Shown: positions 52,141 through 63,669, counted from the first letter of the stretch. The stretch: 64,000 nt of DNA from Symbiodinium natans (GCA_905221605.1 CAJNDS010002706.1:62001-126000); one strand, 5' to 3'. Translations and numbers: made by a program. The notes: a model not told the origin generated them from the sequence alone.

Positions 52141-52625
52141 CCGAATCCGAATGGCGCAGTTCACTTTGAATCAGCTGTGGGAGCAACTTAGGCCATCGCC
52201 GATACAAAAAGCCATTATTCAGAATGCTGTGCTGGCACAGCATCAGTCATACCACCGCCATGGCTCAACTACCGGTCACGGCTAGGTGAAGCTTCATGTG
52301 GTTCTTGCAGCTCAACCGCTCCAACTGCACAGTGTTGCAGCGACTCTTCCCCAGTCACGCTGGTCATGTGTTGCAATAAGAAGGCCTTCAACGTGGCTAT
52401 TGCGTTGTTCTTGGGCCTACACATGGAGGCATCAATACACACAGGCTCTGCCACAAGCGCAGCATTGCTTGGAGAGTGTAAATGACGGTGCGGCGTGCTT
52501 CGAGGCGTACCTTTTTTCTGGCTGATTGTTGCTCTGCGTTAGCCACCTGTGCAGGCATCTGTTCGCTGTGTGTTCACCGGCGAACCAGGGAGACGCTGCG
52601 TGGCTCTGTAGCAAAGATGCAACAG

Positions 52626-53250
52626 TCAACCATCGAAGCGCAACCGCAGCTCGTCCGCCCTTCTCAGCGCGGAACGGGCCTTTGGCAGCTGAGCCACTTG
52701 ACTTTGGCTGGGCAAGCTCTGGTCGAGATCCTCACGCAAACGGTAAAAACCCTGCAGGCTGTAGCCGATGTAGCCAGAAGATCGTCGAATCGGCCCCGCC
52801 TTCCGCAGCGGCAGCCTTCCGCAGCCTTCCGCAGCCTCTTGCAGCCTCCCGCAGCTCGAGCTCCAGGATATTGCGTCACAAGGACAGCAATAGAGCTTTT
52901 TGTGTTCCGCTTCCCCCAAGACTCGAGCAGTCCACCTGCACGACCGGGAGCTCCTGCCCAACCGGTGAGCTCCTGCCCATTACTTGCCGATGGCCTTCGC
53001 TCTGATCACTTACCCGACCTCAGTGGCATGCTGGTCTTGTGGGGCACAAGTCAGGGCGGCAGCAAACAACGCCAGCGCCAAAGAGCCTCGCGCGCCAGGC
53101 CCTCCTGCGTTATGAACTTCAGCAGTCGCCCGAGAGCTTTGACAGCCCTCCCGTGCAACTCCATCTGCTGCAACTTGGGGCCAAGGGTCGAAGCTTCCTC
53201 GTCTAGCTGGAACAGCTCAAGTTGCATCTGACGCATTTCGGATGTGATCC
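52626..53250 (-). CDS. coiled-coil exons
   Basis: About 53075-53240 encodes SEMRQMQLELFQLDEEAST, LGPKLQQMELHGRAVKALG then RLLKFITQEGLAREALWRW. About 52630-52790 encodes SGYIGYSLQGFYRLREDLD, QSLPSQSQVAQLPKARSAL then RRADELRLRFDG with a stop. Heptad patterns continue those of exon 53400-53950. Confidence 0.5.
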
Positions 53251-53394
53251 TGGAGCTCAACACGCAGCTGACTCAGTCGTAGGTCCGTTTTCTAAAACTT
53301 TTTTACATTACTTTATCACTACACGTTCCACAGGCAGCATTCGGCAAAAGCAAATCTTCATCACGAGTGCCACAAAAATACAAAAACAACTGCC

Positions 53395-53975
53395 AAGACG
53401 CAGGGCATCATGGCGTAGCCTCTCTTCGAGCTCTGCATTCTCCAGGGTTTGCTGCCTTTCCTGAGTTGCCGTCAGGTCGCGCTGCAGCGCATCGACTTCG
53501 ACATCCAATGAAGTGAATCGTGTCCTCTCATGACGAAGCTGCTCTTCCATCAACACGCTAGATCGATCCAGCTCCAGATCCAGTGACACTTGTCCATGCT
53601 CGAAGAAGTTCGCGTTCGTGCCTGACTTGAGTACCCGGCTCTGCAGCAGCTGCTTGGCACGAAGGTGAGCCGGTGAAGGCATGTGCGTCGCAGCATGGAC
53701 ATCACTCGCCTCCAGCAATACAGCCAGCCCTTTCCTGCGTGAACTTGCCGAGTCCCTGTCTTCATTCGCCAGGTCCCTATTGATAAGCGTGTCCGCGCAG
53801 CGAGAGATGCACTCCCGCAATGCTTGATTTTCCAAGTCCAGTTGCTCTACCCAGTCTGCAACTTGGTTTGCCTCCAATGCTTTGAAAGAGCTCGTCGAGC
53901 TGTTCCTTGTCATTGCTTCTGCCAGCAAAGCTGCTGACGCAACCTCTGCCGCGATGAGACGGCAAAAGAACCGTC
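53395..53975 (-). CDS. long coiled-coil exon
   Basis: One open minus frame: LIAAEVASAALLAEAMTRN, SSTSSFKALEANQVADWVE, QLDLENQALRECISRCADT, LINRDLANEDRDSASSRRK, then a linker, then LMEEQLRHERTRFTSLDVE, VDALQRDLTATQERQQTLE and NAELEERLRHDALRLG. Clear long parallel coiled-coil character. Probably the same protein as the exons at 52.6-53.25 kb. Whether it is part of the LRR gene is unknown. Confidence 0.6.
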
Positions 53976-53999
53976 AGCTAGGACTGACCACGTTGCCTA

Positions 54000-54340
54000 T
54001 CCGGGTTCTGCTTGAGCCTTTGGCAACACAGTCGGAATGCACCATGTCCTCCGACGCTCTCCGACAACCAAGTAAGTGCAGGCATTCTTTTGGAAGTCTC
54101 ATTTTCAACCGGGACTCTGGTACACTTTGGCCATGGCAGGTCTCCTCTTCCGGGAGCTGCTTCTTCGGCAAGCAGAAGGGAGATAGCAGAAGCAGAAAGG
54201 ATAGCGTGAAGGGGAGTTAAAAACTTGCGGAGTGTCACATCGCCAGCATCGCCAGCCGCCCCGGAAGCTCAGAGCAAATATCGGAGCCCCGTCAGAGCCA
54301 AGCATGATCCTCGAGATTTTGAGAAGGGGGGGCCAATACA
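54000..54340 (-). CDS. weak exon candidates
   Basis: The minus strand reads PKKQLPEEETCHGQSVPES then RLKMRLPKECLHLLGCRRA (about 54055-54171), with an alternative frame (LGSDGAPIFALSFRGGWRC) at 54230-54300. Neither could be joined. Confidence 0.25.
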
Positions 54341-54369
54341 CTCTTCATACTCACTATATCTCACTATGT

Positions 54370-54960
54370 CATCTTCTCACAGCGCTCTGAAGGAGGGTCC
54401 GATGGATACTGCAGAGAAGCATATGATACACTCATGAGCAGACAAGGCGACGGACGAATTCCTTTACAGCATGCGCTTTTACCAGGGACGGCATCAGGGA
54501 TCATATTGGCAATATTTCCTGGCATGAGGTAAAAGCCCCCTTCCTGACTGGAGGAAATGACGAGACAGGTGTCCTCTTCGATGGCCGTGCTGGAGGAAAG
54601 ATCAGAAGTCTCCTCCTGCAAACTTCAGCAAGCTCTCAGCATGTGTGAAAATGTTTGGACTCATCATCGGTCTGCCTCGTCTTCATCCATTTGCATAGTG
54701 TTTCCCAGATCAAGCTTGTCCTTCACTTCCGTAAAGCCTGTATCACACGAGTCGCAACACGGAGATCTGCCATGATGCCGCCCGGCTGCGGCCTTTGACG
54801 GTGTAGTAGGTGAAGTAGTGGATCACCTTGGGGCTGCGCGTATGCATATGTGCTTGCGGATACCCTCCGATCTCAGCCTCAGAGGACACCAACAGCCACT
54901 GCCCGACGCCCATGTCAACCTCCACGTATTTCCTCGATGCCAGCTTCCAGCTGTCCCCGC
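54370..54960 (-). CDS. three exons of an unknown globular protein
   Basis: About 54770-54955 encodes WKLASRKYVEVDMGVGQWL, LVSSEAEIGGYPQAHMHTR, SPKVIHYFTYYTVKGRSRA. About 54665-54735 encodes TEVKDKLDLGNTMQMDEDE. About 54481-54612 encodes LQEETSDLSSSTAIEEDTC, LVISSSQEGGFYLMPGNIA then NMIPDAVP, ending CCTG|GTAAAA. Good coding composition with beta-type sequence. No family recognised. Confidence 0.5.
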
Positions 54961-54979
54961 AACAGGTCCAAAACACTCC

Positions 54980-56660
54980 CCAAGCCCGGCCTGTACATCG
55001 ACATGCACATTGTCACGATTAGGACGCCCATGCACGTGACATCGACCATTGACCTTGGCACGTCGATGTCAAAGCCTCCAGATGTGATTTGAACGATCCA
55101 CGGATCAACTGCTCAAGCGACCAGAATAATCTCCAACATGCATAGACATCGCATCACGGGCAGAAACAACAAGGTGATTCCTTGGCTGCCGGCAGTTTTT
55201 TCAAGACCCATGACAGCTGCATCCAACCTTCAGAGTTTCGAAGCAGATTTCAAGACTTAGCCCTGCAAATGATGGCCAGAAAGGCACAGCTGTTGACAGC
55301 TTTTGACTCCTTTTCGTCGCTGCAATGCGCAGCGAAAAGCCGGCTCAACGACGCGAGACCTTTTTGGCCATGAGAATATCACAGAGATGCTCCGGAACCA
55401 CGCAAGCTGCCAAGGCGGCTGCTCTCCTGCTCATTTCAAACACACTCCAAACACTCTCCAAACGTCCAGAACTGACAAATGATTCCGCCATGCCCCAAGT
55501 CACACCTTTGGCACAATGAGAAGCAGGAAAACGAAATCATGCCAAACTCATAACGTATTGGTTGAATAACTTGGGAACTTGGGAACTGTATCTGTAGGGC
55601 CTAAGACACAACCCAATAACAATCGACAAACCTGTGGGCGCCAACGCTATCGGTCATTGGTTTGAGGCAGTTCGAGCCGGCCAGCCACACCCGGACCCGA
55701 AACTGAAAATGGCAAATGAGCGATGTGGCCCAGTGATGCCGAGAGCTTTTCGTGAATCTTAAGAACTCTCAGCTGCTGTCCTGGCCAAGCAGACACCATC
55801 CAAACGCAAGCAGAACAAACAACTTAGTTTCGGACATCCACGAAGCCCCATTGAAACGCAGCAAAGTAGCATTTTGCTCAGCACGAACATCCAGGAAACG
55901 CATTGAAACTCAGAAAATTTTGGGAATCTTCGGGGATGTGGGAGAGCAATGTGAAACACCAGTGTGCGGCTTCAGAGGCACGACTTCCACAAAATTTTTC
56001 CAAATCGGGCACGACGTAAGCAGGTTTCTGTAGTCTGCATCTTGCCCTTTCGCTCGCAAAGCATTTACTACAGTGACAGCCAATGGTCCGGTTCTTGCGA
56101 TCTAGCTGGAGTCCTGCGCACGTTGAATCGAAGACTTGGCATCCTTCAAGGCCTCTCATTTCAGTTCAAGCCGTCCCCATGCTTGCTAGGCACGAACACA
56201 TCTCAAACAACTGCCTGCACGTCTCGCTCTCTTGCAGCAACTCTGGCATCCCAGTTGTTGACCAACCAGTCCTAAGATTGAAACGAAGGGGCAAAATAAC
56301 CAAGGCTACACTGCCGAGCATGGCACGGCGCAGTGCCGAATTAGAACACAAGGTGATTGGACATCTAAGGCCCATACACATTCGCCATCCAGCGAGGCCT
56401 TGTATTCCTCCAGGTGCAAAAGCAGCTAACCGGAAGGGCTTCAAGTGGCTAAATAATAAGGACAGCTTGCCATTCTGAAAGTGTCCGCAACAGTAGATTG
56501 CAATGTAGGCTGCAGGTTGATGCGAGGGCTCCTAGTAGCACTGCCACTACTCTGCCAGCCGCGCCATGACTTGGGCTTTACGAGGCCTTCTTCCATCCTT
56601 GGGCCTTAACTGGCTTGTTCGTAAAAAACTCGGGCCACTCACAATACGTAAGCCCGCCGG
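54980..56660. other. no firm gene
   Basis: A weak minus island at about 55900-56110 (RTIGCHCSKCFASERARCR) has four cysteines but poor context. Otherwise nothing supported on either strand; probably introns and spacer. Confidence 0.3.
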
Positions 56661-56734
56661 TCGTCTCTATGAGGTCAATCTGCTTCAATCCGTTGCCGGG
56701 GCCCAATCCGTGGTCGGCTCCGCCGTGCTCTGTT

Positions 56735-57060
56735 TCAATCCGCGCGGCCCAACAACCGCAAAGATAAACAAAAAAAGAACATTGGGGTATCGTGTGGGGA
56801 TGACTCCGGGGGTGGGCACTTCAAGGATCAGCGGGCGGGGAACTTCAGTCATTCTCCCAGCGATCTTCGCGGCAGAAATCCCGTCCTTGTGGGCTTCTTC
56901 TTCACTGTGCTGCAAAGCCTATAGAGCGTGGAATGAGATTGAAGCAGGCAAGCTCTTTTGTAAAGGTGTGTACATGGTCACAATGAGGACCTTGGCACGA
57001 CGTTCTTTGAAATCGTGCAGCTCCCCCTCAAGCGAAGCCTCCGCGAGCGGAGGCTTGCAG
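56735..57060 (-). CDS. two exons joined in phase, unknown protein
   Basis: The exon ending at 56991 reads SLEGELHDFKERRAK and joins across an 81-nt GT-AG intron (56910-56990) to HSEEEAHKDGISAAKIAGR then MTEVPRPLILEVPTPGVIP at about 56780-56909. A charged helix followed by an extended proline-containing segment. An upstream helical exon lies at about 57340-57440. Confidence 0.55.
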
Positions 57061-57334
57061 AGGAAGGCAGGAACACTCTTCAAGTACGGCTCTCGGGCGC
57101 CCTCCACCCCTCGAGACTCCAGACATCTCCAGACAGATGCAAACATGCCCGGTCGTATGTGCTGCAGATGCTACAAGAACGGCACTGGAAAGCACAAAGC
57201 ATTTGCCTTCTCTGCCCGCTTCGAAATCAAGAGCGCCATTTGCCCTGACCTTCGCTCCGAAGCATCCTGCATATTTGAAGTCAAATGCAAGCAAGTACAG
57301 TGCGAGCATAAGAGGCATCAGCAGAGTTCAACAG

Positions 57335-57445
57335 CAACATGCAGCTTCCTTCAAGAAATTTTGGTGGTCAAGCTGGCCCTTCTCTTCTGCAATCTCTGCT
57401 TGATCTCTCTCATCATCCAGGTCTTTCATGAGGCGATGCAGAAGC
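57335..57445 (-). CDS. coiled-coil exon
   Basis: The minus strand reads RLMKDLDDERDQAEIAEEK then GQLDHQNFLKEAACC. Strong helix with a heptad pattern; probably the same gene as 56735-57060. Confidence 0.5.
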
Positions 57446-57899
57446 AAAATGACCTGCGCGGCTCATGCTCCAGCGGCTCATGTCTGTATCATCCGGCTTT
57501 TCACGACATGGATTTGGACCATTCTGGACCAAGCGTTTGTGAAGCGGAGGGTAACAGGAGGGGGGGTGCCTTCCTGCTTCTGCGAAACCTAGCAGCAAAG
57601 CGAAATTGGCCTTGAACTGAGGACAAAACCAGGCAAAGACTCAAGTTTTCAATGAGCCAGTGGTGTGACTGTGTGACTGGCAGTCACTCACACACGCAAA
57701 GCACGCAAAGCCAAATGCGAGGATAGGACTTGAAATCTATTTGGGTTGTATGCCAGAAGCATGGAAGCAGAGACTGGCCCCTCACAGCGCCAGCGAGCAT
57801 ACATTAACTGTTAAAAACACGATGCTCATGAACGAAATGAATGAAGCCTGCGAAGTGAAGGACATATGGGGCTTTTGTTCACACGTGCGTTCCCTTTCC

Positions 57900-58600
57900 A
57901 AACAAAGTGAGTGAAAATAGAAAAGCAATACATGTACTGTGGTTTTTTGTGGGAGTCACTGAAATTTGATTGCCCCCGCTTTCAATGATTTCGTTTTCGG
58001 GTTGGGGCACCCATGAAAGATCTTTTTGCGACGAATCTTGGATTATTTCCTTTGTAAGTCCGTAAGCTGATTTGGACTTGTTGTCCACAGTGCGCGGCGC
58101 GTTGTTTTGTGACCACGATGCTGATCTTGGCATCTATGTCGCTCCTGGCTTTGTTTGTTTGTTGAGCACACGGACCTGCTTCTCAGAGAATCTCATGGCT
58201 CGAGTCTAACAAAAGTGCTCTGACAGAGTGGACTTGCCCTTTCGTATTAGCTTAGATTGCTGCGCATGTGGTTTGTGAAATTGCCTGTAAAAGGAAAATC
58301 TGGCACCACTTCAGGATTCCATTTCATAGACTCGAGGCTTACCACTGCCTGCTTCGACATGGTCTCGCCGGCAGAAGACTTGAACTCAACGCTGGAGGGT
58401 CTGTGAGGGAGTGTTCTGTGAACGTGAAAGGCCTGACCAGGATGGCACATGCATTCGCCAGGCTTGCTCCGGAACTAAAATGTTGGTCGGTCCGAGGGGC
58501 CTTGTCAAGCAGGCTTTGCCGCTTGGGATTCGCATAGGCTGCACTTAGCCGCGTGACAACCTTCTCCAGCACGTCCTTGCAGGGCTTTGACAGTGCATTG
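57900..58600 (-). CDS. exons at the 3' side of the secreted coiled-coil gene
   Basis: Islands are about 58440-58600 (LSKPCKDVLEKVVTRLSAA, then NPKRQSLLDKAPRTDQHFS and SGASLANACAILVRP), about 58255-58390 (VEFKSSAGETMSKQAVVSL then ESMKWNPEVVPDFPFTGNF) and about 57930-58100 (NAPRTVDNKSKSAYGLTKE then IIQDSSQKDLSWVPQPENE). Direction fits the gene above; joins are unproven. Confidence 0.4.
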
Positions 58601-58900
58601 TATGACAACGCATATTGTAACAATGCATTGACCATTGACCATATTTGCGTTTTTGGACGTCGTTGCGGCGGTCCTTTGCTTCCAGAGCATCTGCTTTTCG
58701 CTTCTTAAGCTCGGCTCTCTCCTCATCTCGGAGACGCTCAGCCTCCCGCTGTGACTCTTCAAGCACCTTCCAGGGGTCTGCGGAATGTCTTCAAGTGGGC
58801 TGGCAGCATGAACCTCCGTCCTGAAGAGAATCCATCTCCTCCTTAAGCTCTTGCTGTATCACCGCCTGCCGACCGTGTAGACTTCCTGATTAGGGGGTTG
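58545..58900 (-). CDS. helical exons of the secreted coiled-coil gene
   Basis: About 58795-58870 encodes AVIQQELKEEMDSLQ after GGCAG. About 58640-58772 encodes VLEESQREAERLRDEERAE then LKKRKADALEAKDRRNDVQ after a GGAAG acceptor. Charged helices continuing the protein encoded at 58963-60881. Confidence 0.45.
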
Positions 58901-58984
58901 CATGGCAGGCAGAGTGACGAAAAATCAGCGCCACAGAGAGGAAAAAAAACCGTATATGTGGAAAATTGTTGGGATATTCGCAGC

Positions 58985-60881
58985 CGGCAAGGGCGGTTGC
59001 GGCCAGGTGTCTAAGCAAGGACTCTGCATCCTCGCGTTTTGAGCTGAGTTCAGCAGCCTGCCGCACCACGCTGTCATACTGCGCCTTGCAATAAAGCTTC
59101 TTCTGCTCCTCAGATGCCTCCTCCTTCGCCAAGTTGGCCACACGCTGATCTATTCTCGAGACCACTTTGTCCAGACCGCTTTGGCTGCCACGCATCGCCA
59201 GCCAAATAAACTCCGTGCCCAGGCCCGAAAGCGCTGAGAGCGCTTTGCGACCTGAGAGCTTCTGTAGCTGGAGCAGGCTGAAGCCGAGAGGCCCGCCAGC
59301 GCCAAGAGGCTCCCCGAAAAACTTGCCACTCCGAGGAGGCCCGACGTCCAGGAGCTCGAGAGCTCTCGGGCCATCGCTGCCACCGCTGCCATCGCTCAGC
59401 AACATCAGCGCCTCTGCGATTGCAGCAAGTTCATCGCTGCGGCTCGCTTCCGTGGTCTGCCACTCCTCGCTCTTATGCCGGCATGACTCCTTCAAGTCAC
59501 GCAGGCTCTGCTGATCTTCACTCAGCTGCTTGTCCGTCTCTTCAAGGTTCTTCCGCAACTGCACTAGCCGAAGCTTGAGATCACTAAGGTGGCTTCCTTT
59601 GCGCTGCATTTGCTGCTGTAAAGACCTCAGCTTCTGCAGTTCTGCTCTTCCACTGTGCACGCGGCTCGATCAACATAAAAGAAAAACACCTGCAACTCTG
59701 AACCGAAACATGCCGAAACACGCCGAAGCACCTGCGCTCCTTGAGTTTGGACACTTCCAGGTCTCTGAACTCGGCGGCAGATGCCTTCTCGGACTGGAGG
59801 GCGCCCCGATAATCCTCCTCGATGTCTCCTCTCAGCTTTTGAAGCGTGCCAAGCGCAGCTCCTGGGTCTCGGGAAAAGCTGGTCGTCTTATCCAAGCTCT
59901 CGCCCGTCAAAGCCAGCCTTTCCTGAACCTGCAGCTGCTGGAGCTGCTGGAGCTCTTGTTGCAGGAAGCCAGTGCCTCCTGCCTGGATTCGACGGATTGC
60001 ATCATCCATCATTCCCATGTGCTGCGAAAGCTCTTTGGCTCTCGCTTTGTTCCCATCACCTCAACAACACGAGGCAAGACAAAGAAAGATCTCTTGTTGG
60101 CATCATGCGCGTTCACCTGAGAAAACACTGCTGCAGCAAAACGAAGATGCCATTCGTTCAAGCGACTGGCGCGCTGCCGGATCTGGCGTGCTTCTTGCAT
60201 GCCTTCTAACAAAGACTTCTCATCGCGGGCATGTTGCTCGAGCTCTGCCTGCAAGCTGCCACTCTGGCCGTCCAACTCGCTCATTTCCTCACAAAGACAA
60301 AGCTCGCTCTCGAAAGCATCACCTTTCAAACCCCCTGCACCAAACTGATCTGATCGGCCAAAGCTGACGAGCCACTGATCTGATGGGCTGAGTGAGCCTG
60401 CTTGCCGTCTCAATATTGCTGCCGAGGGAGGCCATGTTCGTTTCGCAGTGGCACCGGAACTTGTCATACAGCTCCGCCTGATGCTTTCCTTCCGCCAGCA
60501 CCTTTTCCCTCATCGAATGCAGCAGCTCCAGGACCTCCTCCGAGAACAAGAGAGTTTTAGAGAGAGAGAGAGAGAGAAAGGAGAAGAGAAGAGAAGAGAC
60601 GAGAAAAGAAGAGCAGAGCAGGACTGGTATGGTTTCAGTATACTATTGTAGAGCAGCATCAGTATTTTGTCGTCGAGTACTAGTCTTAGTCTGTGTGTAG
60701 TACAGTACAGAAAAAACAACCCAGAAACAAGTGAACACCAACTTTCGCGAGAGATTATAGGGAGAAGGCGAAGTGGGTCCTTAAGCCGCGCTGAGGGGGA
60801 TGCTTTTGCTACTCTGGTCGCGGATCCGCCGTGCAAAGAGGACAGCGCCACCAAGACCAGGCAAAGAGCTCGAGACACCAT
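58985..60881 (-). CDS. secreted coiled-coil protein with signal peptide (5 resolved exons)
   Basis: Phase-consistent exons are 60780-60881, 60402-60537, 60167-60322, 59732-60059 and about 58985-59652. Exon 1 starts at ATG 60879-60881 and encodes a classic signal peptide (MVSRALCLVLVALSSLHGG, then SATR). The rest alternates coiled coil and Gly/Leu linkers: VLELLHSMREKVLAEGKHQ, AELYDKFRCHCETNMASLG, AKELSQHMGMMDDAIRRIQ, LGTLQKLRGDIEEDYRGAL, LQKLRSLQQQMQRKGSHLS and a 'SDGSGGSDGPRALELL' linker. This matches a multigene family of secretory-pathway coiled-coil proteins common in dinoflagellate genomes (E-x-Y-D-K-F-x-C-x-C-E block). Its function is unknown. Donors: GA (or an equally phased GT upstream) for intron 1, GC for intron 2, GT for introns 3 and 4. 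Polypyrimidine (CT)n precedes the exon 2 acceptor. Confidence 0.78.
60548..60605 (+). repeat. (GA)n tract, polypyrimidine in the transcript
   Basis: GAGAGAGA and GAGAAGAGAAG repeats; on the minus strand this is a long CT-rich tract 10-60 nt upstream of the exon 2 acceptor of the secreted coiled-coil gene. Confidence 0.9.
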
Positions 60882-61039
60882 CTCGGACACCTTCACGCAA
60901 CCGCCCCGTTTGCGACGTGCCCAAAGCCTGAGCCTCCTTAACCATACTAAACCTCACCTGCCAAGCTGTAGACCCTCAATGGTCCTCCTTGTGCAACCGA
61001 GGCTCGGAATCACTGACTCACAGTGCTCCCGCAGTGCTC

Positions 61040-61560
61040 CCGCAAAGCGGAAGCAACAGAGAAACTACATTCCTGCGACACGTTTCGAGCTCAAGATGGA
61101 AAAAACACTCACCTGTCGCCGCAGCCTGCAGCCGAGTCTCCTGCAAACTCCATGCCGACTTCCTACCGTTGTAGTAGGAAGCCCTCTGAGCCGCAATTTC
61201 AGCAAGTGCACAAGCTCCGAGCGTCCCAGGTTCCCGAATGCCCCAGAGAGAGCATTGGGTGACACAGCACACCGAGCCCACTGCGAGCCACAGGACGTCC
61301 TCTCCAAGAAGCAATCGAGATCCAGAGGAGGACCTAAAGCAGCTTTGCGTTTGGACGGACAAAGCCTCACCACGAAACAGAGTCCCGCACGATCATGTCC
61401 AGCAGCGTCATTCCAATCACGAAGACGGAAAACCTTGCAAAACAGATGCAGTGTGCTGCAGCTGCAACGCCGGCACTTGTCACAACGCCGGTCACACCAG
61501 TAACGTTCTGCATCAAGCCGTAGCACAGGTCGGGACATTACGAAGCCGATGAAGCTGTTC
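61040..61560 (-). CDS. weak exon candidates
   Basis: A minus frame such as EIAAQRASYYNGRKSAWSL then QETRLQAAATGECFFHLEL (about 61080-61230) could be coding. Overlapping frames give Cys/Arg-rich sequence. Not resolvable. Confidence 0.25.
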
Positions 61561-61569
61561 ATCTGACAG

Positions 61570-61779
61570 CACTCTGGGGCACTTTGGGACACTGACTCTC
61601 ACTAACTTCAAGGCGCCTCTCCGTGAGAAATCTCCTCCGCGAGAGTGCCCAAGCAGTTCCTGAACCCGTTCCCTCGATTTCCCTCGAACTCTACCTTTGT
61701 ATCTCAGATTGTCTGGGGCGATCGGCATGATGCTCACGTCCGACTTCAGCTTCTCCGGTGTGAGGCCAACGAACGACAA
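61570..61779 (-). CDS. exon, unknown protein
   Basis: The minus strand reads VGLTPEKLKSDVSIMPIAP, DNLRYKGRVRGKSRERVQE, LLGHSRGGDFSRRGALKLV then RVSVPK. Basic, well-mixed composition; good coding candidate upstream of the secreted coiled-coil gene. Confidence 0.45.
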
Positions 61780-61826
61780 CTCGGGAGAGCATCGCGCGAA
61801 AAAAACTATTTAAACAAAAAAAGAAA

Positions 61827-61847
61827 GCACACACACACACACACACT
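61827..61847 (+). repeat. (CA)n microsatellite
   Basis: About ten CA units after an A-rich stretch, in intronic sequence. Confidence 0.9.
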
Positions 61848-61919
61848 CTTGAACTGCCCAAGGCAAGAAACGAGGAGCAGGGAGATTAGAGAGGAAAGAG
61901 GGAAGTTGCAAGCCAAGCC

Positions 61920-62165
61920 GAAGCCCAGAACCGAGGTTTGGGCGGTCATCGATATCATTGGGTCCAGTTGACCCACTTTCAACCCCTGGCGCAAGCTTAT
62001 CAAGCTTATCAAGCTTCGAACTTACATCCTGCATGCGACGCGCTTCAAGCCTTTACAAGCTCACGCAAACAATGCAGGCTGAACCATTACGGTCTCGTTG
62101 AGGCCCCAGAAGAAGGGAATGGCAAACAACACGAAGAGCACACTCACGCCCTGCAGCCGGATTAG
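61920..62165 (-). CDS. membrane-segment exon and following exon
   Basis: About 62068-62160 reads LQGVSVLFVLFAIPFFWGL then NETVMVQPALF, ending TTT|GCGTGAGC, a GC donor. The first part is a hydrophobic transmembrane helix. After GCATGCAG the next exon (about 61930-62033) reads DVSSKLDKLDKLAPGVESG then STGPNDIDDRPN, with an in-frame 9-bp repeat (Lys-Leu-Asp). A small membrane protein or a single-pass receptor end; unidentified. Confidence 0.45.
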
Positions 62166-62254
62166 ACTCGGTTCGACTCTCAGAGCTCCACCCTGAGGCA
62201 TGTCTTAGAAAGAGAAGCGATCATGTTTTGCAGCAAGCACTCTGCATCCGACCA

Positions 62255-62578
62255 GGACTAGGTTCTTCTCAGTCAGGGCCCTCCCTGTCAGGCATAGTGG
62301 CACAAGGCTTTCTGGCAAACACGACAAAGTCCACTGCACTGAATGAGGCTCTGCCTAGCTTCTGGAAGCCTGGGGATTTGCTGGCATGTCACGTGGGACG
62401 TACGTTGTGCGTTGTGCTTCAACACTCATTGGTTCATGACCCATACTGCGGTTCAACCGAAGCTGTGTTCCTCACAACCATGCTCCCGATCGGGAACGCG
62501 TATCCCGAGGGCCCTCGGTCAATCTACCAAATTTCAACAGCAAACCTGGACCAAGCGCAGCCCAAAGTACTTTGCTAA
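62255..62578 (+). CDS. plus-strand candidate ORF
   Basis: The plus strand reads SGIVAQGFLANTTKSTALN, EALPSFWKPGDLLACHVGR, TLCVVLQHSLVHDPYCGST, EAVFLTTMLPIGNAYPEGP then RSIYQISTANLDQAQPKVL and a stop. Composition and codon use look real and the minus frames are full of stops. No family recognised; it may be an exon of a plus-strand gene. Confidence 0.35.
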   Translation, partial: GLGSSQSGPSLSGIVAQGFLANTTKSTALNEALPSFWKPGDLLACHVGRTLCVVLQHSLVHDPYCGSTEAVFLTTMLPIGNAYPEGPRSIYQISTANLDQAQPKVLC

Positions 62579-62924
62579 GTGCGGCTCGCGATAGTAGATC
62601 CAAGGCCTGCGTGGAATCACCACAAATGCAACAGACAGAGAGTGCATCACTCCAGAACAACAGCTCTTAATTGAGGTCGCGGCAAAACAGACTGAAGCAC
62701 GTGAATCCGAGGTCGAGTCGTCCGTTCGCTAAGAGATACGGCGGATGGGCCAGTGCTTAGCACGCAGGGCAAGGAATACCCACAAGATTTGAGAAGCGTG
62801 CCCGTGGAGTGCATGAGCCACACTGGGCCACGGGCACCTGACAAGATGCATGAGCAGGATGTAGGCGAACATGTCCTCCAAGCACGCAAAGGAAAGAGGC
62901 CCACGCAGAAGAAGGTTGAAGCTA

Positions 62925-62941
62925 ACACACACACACACACA
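62925..62941 (+). repeat. short (CA)n tract
   Basis: Eight CA units, plus orientation as elsewhere in the window. Confidence 0.9.
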
Positions 62942-63129
62942 AATGACAATAATCAATAAATCAACAAAAACACAATAAATGAAACGGTGGTGAAGAACAA
63001 CTCGCTTCCTCTCGGCTCTGAGGCCCCTGCAGGGCACGCCCACTTGGAGATGTTTTGCACGGACTGGATGCACCTCTTGAAGCAGAAAGCTCTCTGAAAG
63101 GGCGGAAATAAGGGAAAACAAGAGGCACA

Positions 63130-63290
63130 GAATGAGAGAGAAGAGAGAGAGGGGGAGAGGGAGAGGCAGAGGGAGATTGAGAGGGAGACTGAGAGGGAGA
63201 GGGAGAGGGAGAGGGAGAGGGAGAGAGAGGGAGAGAGGGAGGCACAGAAGAGTGGCAGAGCGGAGGCAGAGGGGCAGAGAGGGAGAGCGA
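63130..63290 (+). repeat. (GAGGGA)n purine tract
   Basis: About 160 bp of GAGGGA/GAGAGA-type sequence; the Leu/Pro/Ser-only minus ORF over it is a repeat artefact. Confidence 0.93.
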
Positions 63291-63298
63291 AGCCCGTT

Positions 63299-63470
63299 CT
63301 GCCCTCGCCTCCTCGAGGCTTTGGGGAAGTCTCTCTGTATCAGGTTGCCCACCAGCAGCAAGATCCTTTGTCTCGTTTCTTTTGCCAAGCTTTCCGCCAA
63401 TGCTATTTCTTGCCGATGCATAGAAAACACTCTTCCCTATATTTTCCAGCAGGCTCGGCCACTGGCAGCT
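63299..63470 (-). CDS. exon, unknown protein
   Basis: The minus strand reads CQWPSLLENIGKSVFYASA, RNSIGGKLGKRNETKDLAA then GGQPDTERLPQSLEEARAE. Mixed composition, running into the CT-rich tract at its end, where an intron probably starts. Confidence 0.45.
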
Positions 63471-63669
63471 TGGTCACAGGAATGGCAATCGCCTGGGCTG
63501 GGAGCATCCATGAGGGCAGGCTTTGTGTCTGTCTCGAATGGGGCCGGACACCAAGGGCCCGGCGTAGAAGACCACGAGCACAGCACCAAGCCAAGATCCC
63601 GTTTCTCAGATCACGAGCACATGAAATTCAACCCCCCCCCCACGCCCCCTTGGCTGCACATGGCTGCAC

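Noticed and set aside
62729-63430. Minus ORF of 233 codons with a long Leu/Pro/Ser run
   Set aside because: The run is the (GAGGGA)n tract; only the segment at 63299-63470, in another frame, looks coding.
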